From JBCCFK01 sp965262315 (GTDB taxonomy: Bacteria; Actinomycetota; Acidimicrobiia; Acidimicrobiales; UBA8592): a DNA stretch of 16,382 bases. A program made the translations under genes and the position numbers. Every line of letters starts with the position of its first letter. Within the stretch, counting starts at the first letter, position 1. The notes beneath the pieces are model-generated. The model was not told the DNA's origin, ran no database searches, and saw nothing but the letters and a program-made list of their open reading frames with translations. The DNA lies in the NCBI GenBank assembly GCA_965262315.1, contig CBDHFJ010000014.1, positions 1-16,382 on the forward strand. The letters run 5' to 3'. Positions 9,339 through 16,382 of the stretch are shown one piece after another.

Positions 9339-10004
9339 TCAGCCCTCGGCGTCACCGCCGGCGAGATCCGGGAGCTGTTCCTCGTCGCCGCTGCCGTCAC
9401 CCAGGTTCACCAGCACGGTCCAGCCGTCGAACCCGGGTGCCTGGCTGATCGCGACCTGCCCGACCTGGGTGTCGGAGGAGAACGTGAACACGGCGAACAC
9501 ATCGTCGACCACGTCGGACCCGAGGATCTCGAACCCGGCGGCGGGAATCCCTTCCTCGTAGAAGGTGACCAGGTCGGCGAATCCGGTGGCCGTCAGGCCG
9601 CTGAACCCGAGGTCGGCCTCGGTCTCGCTGGCGAGCTGGATCTCGAGATCGTCAGGGACCGGGAACTCGGCCGCGCCGTCGGGGATCTCGCCCGAGCCGA
9701 TCTGCACGGAGCCCTCATCGGTGTCGAACTCCGCCTCCGTCTCGCCCAAGGGCCCGAACGTCTCCGTCGTGTTGCCGCCCTCGGGGATCGGCCGATCCAG
9801 GTCGGATGGCTCGACCGCGATCGGCGTGGGTGTCGGGGTCGGGGTCGGTGCCTCATCGGCCAGCGTCCGCGTGCCTTCCTCGGCGCCCTCGGCCTCGACC
9901 GTCGGCTCGGGAGCGACCTGATCCTCGCCCTGGTCCCCGCCGCTGCTGCACGCACCAAGCGTGCATGCAGCCGCGACGACCAGGGCTCCGAGGCGGTGAG
10001 GCAT
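9339..10004 (-). CDS. Putative lipoprotein with acidic, threonine/proline-rich linker, 221 aa
   Basis: The N-terminus is a short lipoprotein signal (MPHRLGALVVAAACTLGACSSGG) with lipobox L16-G17-A18-C19, so the mature protein should be lipid-anchored outside the cytoplasmic membrane. Residues about 20-115 are low-complexity and acidic with a PTPTPTPTP stretch, a flexible spacer. Residues about 120-205 look like one small folded domain (FPVPDDLEIQLAS, then a FADLVTFYEEGIPAAGFEIL segment typical of small alpha/beta folds). I do not recognise its family. It begins two bases after the stop of the giant repeat protein, so the two are almost certainly co-transcribed. A role in retaining, maturing or inhibiting that secreted protein is inferred from position only. 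There is no clear Shine-Dalgarno; coupling to the upstream stop is likely. Confidence 0.85.
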   Translation of the reverse strand: MPHRLGALVVAAACTLGACSSGGDQGEDQVAPEPTVEAEGAEEGTRTLADEAPTPTPTPTPIAVEPSDLDRPIPEGGNTTETFGPLGETEAEFDTDEGSVQIGSGEIPDGAAEFPVPDDLEIQLASETEADLGFSGLTATGFADLVTFYEEGIPAAGFEILGSDVVDDVFAVFTFSSDTQVGQVAISQAPGFDGWTVLVNLGDGSGDEEQLPDLAGGDAEG

Positions 10005-10006
10005 CG

Positions 10007-13000
10007 TCAGGATCTGATCCGGATGCCGCCGAAGAGGACCAGGTCACCTTCGTCGAACATCGCACCGTTGTCGTAGACGGTCTCGCCGGTGGCCTCGTTC
10101 CAGATCGTGATCTGCACGTAGTCGATCCAGCCGTTGTCGATGCCCTGGATCCGGAAGCGATAGCCCGACTGTCCACCGACCCGGCCATCACCCTCGGCGA
10201 CGGCGGTGGTGTCGTTGATGATCAGGTAGTCATAGGACGTCGACCGGAAGAAGAACTCGCCCAGCAGGTGCAGCTTCGTCCGGCCCCGAGGCGTGTCCTC
10301 ACCGCTGCGGTAGCGGGCCCGATAGCCGAAGAACGCCCAGTTGCCCCAGGGGTCGTTGTCCAGCGGGTACGAGCTGTTGTCTGACCAGAACCAGCCCGCA
10401 CCGCTGACGCGTCCGCCCTCGGGGTCGTAGACCACCAGGAACTCGAACACCTGTGTGACGCTGTTACCGACGGAGTCGGTCACCGTGGCGGTCAGTGTGT
10501 ACACGCCGGGCTCGGCATAGGTGTGTGACGACACGAACGTGCCGATCGTCGTGCTGCCGGCGTCGGGCTCGGCCACCAGCTCACAGACCGACGCTCCGCT
10601 GGAGGCGGTCGAACCGGCCGGTGAGCCGACCGCACACACGGTCGAGCTGCCCGGGGTCTCGTTGTCGTCGTAGTCACCCCAGTCGAGGCTGACCGTGTAG
10701 TCGTCGGCGATGCCGTCGGCATCGTCGAACTCGACCACGACCGTCGCCCCGTCGGTGATGAGCTGCGGCGTGGTCGGTGCGTCGACCAACGTGATCACCG
10801 GCACCTGATCGATGACGGCTTCGATGTCGAACATGCCCGTCACGGTGGTGACGTTGCCGAGAGCGTCGGTGGCCACGATCGAGAAGTTGTAGCCGCCGGG
10901 CGCCGCCGGCAATGGATCGCCCTGCTCGACGACGATGCCGCCGATCGTCACCACACAGTCGACCGGTGCGGTGTCGGCGCACCCGAAGTCCACGGTCCCG
11001 GTGCCGACCGGGTACGAGCCGCCGTTGACCGGCGTCCCCGGTGTCACCACCGGGTCGCCGGCGTCGATCAACACCGTGCCGGAGACGGTCTGCTGGGACT
11101 CGAGCGTGGTCACCGACCAGGTCTGCTGACCCGGACCGGGGATCGTGAACTGGCCGCCGACGACCGGCAGCGGATCGTCGTTGCCGATCACGTATTCGGC
11201 CGGCTCCTCGGTCACCACCACGACCGTGACCGGACCGTCGTAGAAGCCCGACGGGTCGAGATTCGACACGTCCTCGGTGGCCTCCAGGTCGGGGGTGGGC
11301 GGCGGCGGGGGCGGCGGGGGCACCGTCGTGTCCTCGCTGAAGTTGTTCGCCTTGTTGGTGGCATAGGCGACGTTGCCGACGCCGTCACGGGCCTGCACCA
11401 GGAACTCGACGATCTGGACGCCGGGATCGAGCTGAATGGAGCCCGTCCAGGAGTCGCCACCGGTGTTCTGGAGCTCGAGGCCGATCCAGTCGACCACCGT
11501 GCCCGGATCCTCAGCGATCAGCAGGTACACCTTGTCGACCGGGTTGTCGGCATCGGAGGCGGTCAGGGTGACCGTCAGGAAGCCATTGACCACACTCGAC
11601 TCGACCGCACCGATCTCGGGTTCGGTGAAGTCGGGCTCGCTCGACGGCGCGTAGTACACGACGACGTCGATGTTGTCGTCGAGTCGCTGGCTGTCGTTCT
11701 CCGAGCGGTACTGGCCCGTGGCCAGCACGAGCGTCTGACGCTCGCCACCCGGGGTCTGCGACGTGTTGATCGACACCGGCTTGGCCGGGAACGTCACGTC
11801 GCCCGTCTCGGGCTCGGGTTGCTCGACCGATTCGTCGAAGACGGGCGTCGCCACCACCGGGTCACTGAGGCCGACGTAGGTCGAGGTCATGTCGAGCACG
11901 ATCGCCCCTCGGGCGATCTCGCCGAGCTCGGTCGGATCCGCCGGGTCCACGACCGAGACGTCGATCGGCTCGCTCGGCTGGATCGGACGACCCGGCGCCA
12001 CGATCGTCTGCTCGTTCCCCTCGTCGTCGGTGTTGAAGTAGTAGGTGCCACGGTCACCGGTGACCGAGGTGTTCTCGGGGTCGGCGGTGACGTTGATGGT
12101 CTCCACACCGGTGGAGTCGGGTGCCGTCTGGTTGACCGGCGGCGCGGGCAACGGCTGGGTCGGCAGCGCCGCTCGGTAGAACGGCAGACCGTAGAAGGTC
12201 GACTCCATGACGGCCTTCTCGTCGTAGACCGACAGGACCGCCAGCTCGGCAACGTACTGGTTCTTCGCGAACGTCAACGCCTGGCCGACGGTCGTCGGCT
12301 GCCCGCCGACGTCGAACGGATGCGTGACGTTGTAGGCGAAGTTCGCCATGAGCTGCTCGGTGTAGGCCACAGCTTCGGTGTCGCCATAGCCGAAGCCTGT
12401 GTTGCCCACGTATAGCGCGCCGGTGCCGGTCAGCTGCTGCGCCCAGTCGGTGTTCGTCTGGGCGATCTGGGAGTCCGGCACCGCCAGCCCCGAGTGACAG
12501 CCCATCGAGAACACCAGTGACTGACTGAAGCCCGTCGGACCGGCGAGGCCTGCGACGTCGGTGGCGATCAGGTTGTCGGTGAAGCCCGGAACCTGGTCGC
12601 CGGCAGCCGGCAGCGCCCGGTAGTGGTCGAAGTGGGCATTCAGCGAGATCAGCGAGTTCTGACCCGAGGCCAGGAGCTCGGCCTGTGCGATCAGCCGATC
12701 CCAGGCGGTTCCCCCGTTGTCGGGGATGGTGTCGGGATCGTCGGAGCCGTCCGCGAGGAAGTCCGACAACGGCAGGCCGGAGTCCTCGATGTTGTCGGCG
12801 ATCTGGTTCGATCCGTCGACCAGGAAGTCGTAGCCCAGCACCGAAGCACTGGCGGTGTCGAGGCTGCCCTGGTTGGTGACGAAGTCGTCGAGGGACCGGA
12901 TGATGTCATCCGGTGACTCCACCACACGACCGAGGCTCAGGTCCGACACGTACAGGAACCGGTTGCCCAGGCTCTGCGCCGCTTCCTCGCCGTAGGGCTC

Positions 13001-16000
13001 GTCCGACAGGAAGCGGCGCTCCCAGAACGACGAGGTGAAGGCGTTGGCGCCGTTCGCGTTCGGGCCGGCGAGGTCCCCGGCGAACTCGTGGCGGTAGTCG
13101 TACTCGTTGGCGATCGTGGTGTTGTCCTCGAGGCGAGCGAACGGGATCTGCTCGTCGCCACCGATGATCACCACGTACTCGAGCTGGTCGCGCAACGGGT
13201 CGATGATGGTCGTGTTGATGGCCGACACGATGGCGTTGGCCGCCTCGGGGTCACAGGCATCGTCGGCGACCGCAGGGTCGTCCCATGCCTCGTAGAGGGC
13301 CTCGATGTTGGCGTAGCCGTCGACGGGCACCACCAACGGGTCGATGCCCAGGCTGGGGGTGGCGTTCAGGTAGGCGACGAGCTCGCTGAGCTCGGCCATG
13401 ACGTCGGTCCGTGCCTGTGCGTCGTAGAAGCGCTCGAGGCGCATCTCGTTGACCAGGAACAACGTGTTCGCCGTCGACCCGGTGAGGGTTGGGGCGATGC
13501 CAGGCTGCTCGGTGCCGCCGGGACCGGCGGGGACGCAGACGGGGCGATTCTCGGCCTCGTCCAGCTGCACCTGCAACACGGCCGGATCGGTCGAGCTGAC
13601 CCCGTTCGCACCGAACACCTGGATGAAGTAGGTGCCCGCCTGCAGCAGGTCGGTCACGATGACCTCGTTGTCGAGGCCGGCGGTGTTCGACACCTCCAGG
13701 AGCTGGAGGCTGGCGTCGATCTGGTCCAGCCGCACGAAGTCGTTCAGCGGCTCCGAGTCGGCGCCCGTCTGATCTGGGTCGGTGATCGGGATCACCGCGT
13801 CGGCCCCGTTGGTGCCCGACAGCGGGGCACCCACCGGGCTTCCGGCGGGTGCCCGGTAGTACAGCGCCAGGTCGTAGTCGGCGGGCAGGCCGGAGAGCTC
13901 GACGGCGAGGACGTCGTTGTCCTGTGCGGTGAGCTCGAAGACGTCGATGTCCTCGCTGTCGGAGATGTAGGTGAGGTAGATGCGGTTCGGGTCCGCCGCC
14001 GTGGTCAACGGGAAGTCGTTGTTCTCGGCGCCCTCGGCGACGGTGACGGTCGCGAGGTCGCCGATGCTGACGGGGCTGCCCACCACTCGTGCGGTGCCGC
14101 TCAGCGACGTGGCCCCCAGGCTCACCTCCGGTCGGACGGTGAACGAGATGTCGTAGCTCGCACCCGGCACGACCCCCTCGATGAGCCACACCAGCTGGTT
14201 GGCGTCGATCACGGGCTCGAGCTCGGTGGTCCCGGTCACGCTGTTGAACAGCGAGCCCGATCCCGGCACGTAGGTCGCAGTGGAGGGAAGCACGACCGCG
14301 ACCTCGACCACCTGGGTGTTCAGCGTGTCCGAGACCGTGAACGAGGCGCTGTAGGGAATGTCGGGCACCGTGCCAACAGGCAGTTGGCCGGTCTCGACCT
14401 CGGTGAAGTCGAAGCCGCCGAAGGGCAGCTGGCCGGCGTCCACGAGGCCGAGCAGCAGGTCGCCGAGCGAGAAGTCCGCGAGCAGACCGGCGTCGTCGAG
14501 CAGTTGCAGCAGCGCCACGATGTCGATGGTGCCGAACTCGTTGACCCCCACCAGGTCGCCCAGGGTCAGGCCCTCGAGCTCGTCGGCGGTGAGGTCGCCA
14601 AGGGTGTCGGTCAGCGCCCCGTTGAGGCTGCCGCCGACGGCGGGGTCGAGCAGCGATGCCAGCGGGATCAGGCCAAGGAAGGTTCCGAGTGTCTCGAGGG
14701 TGATCGTCGAAGACGCTGCGCTGCCGCCCAGCAGGTCGCCCAGCGTGATGTCCCCGGCGACGTCGAGGTCACCGATGGTGAGGCTCAACGTTGCGATGGC
14801 GGCTTCCAGAGCCGCATCGACAGCCGCGCTGTCGAGCGGCAGGCCAGTGGCCGGGTCGACCAGGGCCTGTGCAAGGTCTTGGAAGCTGACATTGAGCAGC
14901 GCGTCCTCGATGGCGCCGAGCGTGGCCGTGGCGAACGCCGGGTCGGTCGCCGGGAGGTCGCCCAGCGTCAGGCCGTCATAGCGGGACAGGTCGCCCAGCG
15001 TCAGCCCCTCGGCCACCAGGGCGTCGATGACGTCCTGCGGGGTGTCGTTGAGGAGGAACGAGGCGACGTCGTCGACCGACAGGCCGGCGAGTGCCGGCAG
15101 GAGGTCCTCGATCGTCACGTTCTGGAGATCCACGGCGCCCGCCGCAATCGCATCGCCCAGAGAGTCGAGCTCACAGTTGACGGCACCGGTCACGCAGTCG
15201 ACGCCGATGCCCGCCAACGGGACCCCGGCCAGCTCGATGCCGGCCAACGGGATACCCGCCAACGGAGAGCCGAGGACGTCGATCCCGGCCAGCGGAATGC
15301 CCGCCAGCGGCGTCGTCCCGAGCTGGATGCCGGCCAACGGAATCCCCGCCAGCGGAATACCCGCCAACGGGATCCCCGCCAGCGGAATGCCGGCCAACGG
15401 CGTGGAGCCGACGTCGATCCCGGCCAGCGGAATCCCCGCCAGAGGGCTGCCCTGCACATCGATTCCCGCGAGCGGAATGCCGGCGAGCGGAATGCCGGCC
15501 AGCGGCGTCGAGTCGAGCTGGATGCCAGCCAACGGGATGCCGGCCAACGGGATGCCGGCCAGCGGCAGGCCGGACACGTCGATGCCGGCCAACGGGATAC
15601 CCGTCAGCGGAATGCCGGCCAACGGGGTGCTCTCGAGCGGGATCCCGGCGAGCGGAATGCCCTGCGTGGCGATCTCGAACAGCGTGGTGGCCGAAGGATC
15701 GGCGCCGTTCTCACAGTCGAACCCGCCACCGATCTCCGACAGCAGGCCACACCACTGGTCGGTGGTGGTCGTGCCGTCGATACCGGCGAGGGGAATGCCC
15801 GCCAACGGCGTGTCCATCAACAGGATCCCGGCCAGCGGGATCCCCGCCAGCGGCGCCCCGGCCACATCGATGCCCGCCAGCGGGATTCCCGCCAACGGGA
15901 TGGAGGTCGCGATCCCGGCCAACGGGATACCCGCGAGCGGGATGCCCGCCAGCGGCGTGCTGCCCAACAGAATGTCCTGCAGATCGATGCCGGCGAGGGG

Positions 16001-16382
16001 CAGCTGGGCCGGGTCGATGCCGGCCAACGGGATCCCGGCGAGCGGCGTGCCGGTCAAGTTGATCCCGGCGAGCGGAATGCCGGCCAGCGGGGTCGACTCG
16101 AGGCCGATGCCGGCGAGCGGAATGCCGGCCAACGGCGTGGCCGCGAAGTCGATCCCTGCCAACGGGATCCCGGCAAGCGGAATGCCGGCCAACGGCACGC
16201 CTCGGAGGGTGGCCTCCATCAGGGTGATGTTGAGGTCGGCTTCGGTGCCGGTCACCGAACACCAGGGCGCGTCCTCGGGCAGTTCGGTGTCGAGGATCGT
16301 GCACCACGACTGGCCGATCCCGGCCAACGGGATGCCGGCCAGCGGCGTGGTGCCGAGGGCGATGCCGGCAAGCGGGATCCCA
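10007..16382 (-). CDS. Giant secreted PLAGI-repeat protein with peptidase C25 (gingipain-like) domain, N-terminus beyond window
   Basis: The frame is open through the right edge. The TTG at 16327 is only an in-repeat Leu codon, so at least 2124 residues are encoded here and the signal peptide must lie outside. Order from the edge: PLAGI pentapeptide array (residues 1-392); T-L-G-D-L repeat region (about 393-655); a DUF11-like beta domain (about 670-770); a PPC-like beta domain (about 785-927, ending GTYFIQVFG); a C25/caspase-fold protease (about 968-1406) with EYVVIIGGDEQIPFARL, His in LNAHFDHY (codon 12632-12634) and Cys in SMGCHSG (codon 12497-12499); an Ig-like domain; eight prolines (11297-11320); a second Ig-like segment; a PKD domain (SHTYAEPGVYTLTATV); and a C-terminal module resembling post-COAP-1. 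No sorting motif or membrane anchor is seen at the C-terminus. It is the first gene of an operon with the lipoprotein. Protease specificity is unknown. Confidence 0.88.
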   Translation of the reverse strand, partial: GIPLAGIALGTTPLAGIPLAGIGQSWCTILDTELPEDAPWCSVTGTEADLNITLMEATLRGVPLAGIPLAGIPLAGIDFAATPLAGIPLAGIGLESTPLAGIPLAGINLTGTPLAGIPLAGIDPAQLPLAGIDLQDILLGSTPLAGIPLAGIPLAGIATSIPLAGIPLAGIDVAGAPLAGIPLAGILLMDTPLAGIPLAGIDGTTTTDQWCGLLSEIGGGFDCENGADPSATTLFEIATQGIPLAGIPLESTPLAGIPLTGIPLAGIDVSGLPLAGIPLAGIPLAGIQLDSTPLAGIPLAGIPLAGIDVQGSPLAGIPLAGIDVGSTPLAGIPLAGIPLAGIPLAGIPLAGIQLGTTPLAGIPLAGIDVLGSPLAGIPLAGIELAGVPLAGIGVDCVTGAVNCELDSLGDAIAAGAVDLQNVTIEDLLPALAGLSVDDVASFLLNDTPQDVIDALVAEGLTLGDLSRYDGLTLGDLPATDPAFATATLGAIEDALLNVSFQDLAQALVDPATGLPLDSAAVDAALEAAIATLSLTIGDLDVAGDITLGDLLGGSAASSTITLETLGTFLGLIPLASLLDPAVGGSLNGALTDTLGDLTADELEGLTLGDLVGVNEFGTIDIVALLQLLDDAGLLADFSLGDLLLGLVDAGQLPFGGFDFTEVETGQLPVGTVPDIPYSASFTVSDTLNTQVVEVAVVLPSTATYVPGSGSLFNSVTGTTELEPVIDANQLVWLIEGVVPGASYDISFTVRPEVSLGATSLSGTARVVGSPVSIGDLATVTVAEGAENNDFPLTTAADPNRIYLTYISDSEDIDVFELTAQDNDVLAVELSGLPADYDLALYYRAPAGSPVGAPLSGTNGADAVIPITDPDQTGADSEPLNDFVRLDQIDASLQLLEVSNTAGLDNEVIVTDLLQAGTYFIQVFGANGVSSTDPAVLQVQLDEAENRPVCVPAGPGGTEQPGIAPTLTGSTANTLFLVNEMRLERFYDAQARTDVMAELSELVAYLNATPSLGIDPLVVPVDGYANIEALYEAWDDPAVADDACDPEAANAIVSAINTTIIDPLRDQLEYVVIIGGDEQIPFARLEDNTTIANEYDYRHEFAGDLAGPNANGANAFTSSFWERRFLSDEPYGEEAAQSLGNRFLYVSDLSLGRVVESPDDIIRSLDDFVTNQGSLDTASASVLGYDFLVDGSNQIADNIEDSGLPLSDFLADGSDDPDTIPDNGGTAWDRLIAQAELLASGQNSLISLNAHFDHYRALPAAGDQVPGFTDNLIATDVAGLAGPTGFSQSLVFSMGCHSGLAVPDSQIAQTNTDWAQQLTGTGALYVGNTGFGYGDTEAVAYTEQLMANFAYNVTHPFDVGGQPTTVGQALTFAKNQYVAELAVLSVYDEKAVMESTFYGLPFYRAALPTQPLPAPPVNQTAPDSTGVETINVTADPENTSVTGDRGTYYFNTDDEGNEQTIVAPGRPIQPSEPIDVSVVDPADPTELGEIARGAIVLDMTSTYVGLSDPVVATPVFDESVEQPEPETGDVTFPAKPVSINTSQTPGGERQTLVLATGQYRSENDSQRLDDNIDVVVYYAPSSEPDFTEPEIGAVESSVVNGFLTVTLTASDADNPVDKVYLLIAEDPGTVVDWIGLELQNTGGDSWTGSIQLDPGVQIVEFLVQARDGVGNVAYATNKANNFSEDTTVPPPPPPPPTPDLEATEDVSNLDPSGFYDGPVTVVVVTEEPAEYVIGNDDPLPVVGGQFTIPGPGQQTWSVTTLESQQTVSGTVLIDAGDPVVTPGTPVNGGSYPVGTGTVDFGCADTAPVDCVVTIGGIVVEQGDPLPAAPGGYNFSIVATDALGNVTTVTGMFDIEAVIDQVPVITLVDAPTTPQLITDGATVVVEFDDADGIADDYTVSLDWGDYDDNETPGSSTVCAVGSPAGSTASSGASVCELVAEPDAGSTTIGTFVSSHTYAEPGVYTLTATVTDSVGNSVTQVFEFLVVYDPEGGRVSGAGWFWSDNSSYPLDNDPWGNWAFFGYRARYRSGEDTPRGRTKLHLLGEFFFRSTSYDYLIINDTTAVAEGDGRVGGQSGYRFRIQGIDNGWIDYVQITIWNEATGETVYDNGAMFDEGDLVLFGGIRIRS
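14416..15205 (-). repeat. Degenerate T-L-G-D-L repeat region
   Basis: Directly after the PLAGI array, the protein has seven matches to [TS]-[LI]-G-D-L (LTLGDLSRY, LTLGDLPA, LTIGDLDV, ITLGDLLGG, DTLGDLTA, LTLGDLVGV, FSLGDLLLG). Looser relatives are TIEDLLPAL, SFQDLAQAL and TLETLGTFL. Spacing is irregular, with Ala/Leu-rich stretches that look helical between copies. I know no family name for it. It may be a solenoid cap or a second repeat solenoid, and it begins with a third Cys-pair segment (DCVTGAVNC). Confidence 0.7.
15662..15778 (-). other. Cys-pair insert 2 inside the PLAGI array
   Basis: About 39 residues separate PLAGI runs. They contain DQWCGLLSEIGGGFDCENG, with two Cys 11 residues apart, followed by ADPSATTLFEIATQG and return to the GIPLAGI register. 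The W-C...L...C pattern and the hydrophobic lead-in match insert 1. Cysteine is otherwise scarce in this long protein, so paired Cys at both interruptions suggests structural disulfides. Confidence 0.6.
16202..16315 (-). other. Cys-pair insert 1 inside the PLAGI array
   Basis: About 38 residues break the pentad register between two PLAGI runs. They contain SWCTILDTELPEDAPWC, with two Cys 13 residues apart, then an acidic stretch and NITLMEATLRG leading back into GVPLAGI. It resembles the insert at 15662-15778 in layout (Trp-Cys, a short loop, Cys, then a helical lead-in), so the two are probably homologous. A disulfide-closed loop is likely in a secreted protein. Confidence 0.6.

Larger units (their letters stand above)
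15206..16382 (-). repeat. Coding array of 15-nt units encoding PLAGI pentapeptides (about 43 exact copies)
   Basis: On the plus strand the unit reads like atgccggccaacggg and its variants; translated from the minus strand it is P-L-A-G-I. I count about 43 exact PLAGI copies up to the right edge, arranged in runs of one to five. They are separated by variant pentads such as DFAAT, GLEST, NLTGT, DVAGA, DVQGS and QLGTT. The array is interrupted by two inserts (15662-15778 and 16202-16315). The codons vary synonymously (Leu TTG/CTG/CTC, Ala GCC/GCG, Gly GGC/GGG/GGT, Ile ATC/ATT) while the amino acids stay fixed. The hydrophobic Leu every fifth residue followed by small residues fits pentapeptide-repeat beta-helix logic, with I-P-L-A-G in place of the usual A-D/N-L-x-x. 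Confidence 0.95.

Noticed and set aside
16316..16327. TTG at 16327 as the start codon of the giant gene
   Set aside because: The same frame continues to the window edge encoding further PLAGI units, so the TTG is an internal Leu codon and the true start is outside.
15206..16382. CRISPR array or intergenic tandem repeat
   Set aside because: The units are 15 nt, in frame, without spacers of CRISPR size, and vary at synonymous positions. The repeat is coding.

Overview
The window is GC-rich and reads like an actinobacterium. The codons favour G or C at third positions, and three genes have a TAnnnT -10 box about 6-8 nt before the start codon, which is the leaderless arrangement common in Actinobacteria. 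The mix of genes (cytochrome P450, cNMP-binding patatin, multidomain cyclase, very large secreted repeat protein) would fit an Acidimicrobiia-type environmental actinobacterium. That lineage is inferred from style only. No rRNA, tRNA, CRISPR array or insertion sequence was seen.

Left part, minus strand (1-4259): two adjacent PLP-dependent fold-type II enzymes overlap by one base (TGATG). The downstream one is cut by the left edge of the window. Upstream of them lies a cNMP-binding-domain plus patatin-like phospholipase. Next, on the plus strand, is a cytochrome P450 (4303-5493), divergent from the patatin gene across only 43 bp. That gap holds two facing -10 boxes. After it comes a 1246-residue protein (5597-9337) with two tandem class III cyclase domains, a P-loop NTPase and a TPR-rich C-terminus, the same domain order as mammalian soluble adenylyl cyclase. 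The cyclase and the cNMP-binding patatin two genes away could be signal source and receiver.

Right part, minus strand (9339-16382): a very large secreted-type protein, open through the right edge (at least 2124 residues here), followed after 2 nt by a small lipoprotein gene. The large protein begins with about 43 exact copies of the pentapeptide PLAGI, broken by spacer pentads and cysteine-containing inserts. A second repeat family (T-L-G-D-L) follows, then beta-rich domains, a peptidase C25 (gingipain-like, caspase-fold) domain with a visible His/Cys pair, Ig-like and PKD modules, an eight-proline linker, and a C-terminal domain resembling post-COAP-1. This is the most unusual object in the window: an apparent pentapeptide-repeat beta-helix joined to an extracellular protease, with a lipoprotein as likely partner.

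There is no gene-free stretch longer than about 103 bp. The gaps are 2471-2528, 4260-4302, 5494-5596, 9338 and 10005-10006. The lipoprotein and cyclase genes converge with one base between their stop codons, and no terminator hairpin was recognised there.
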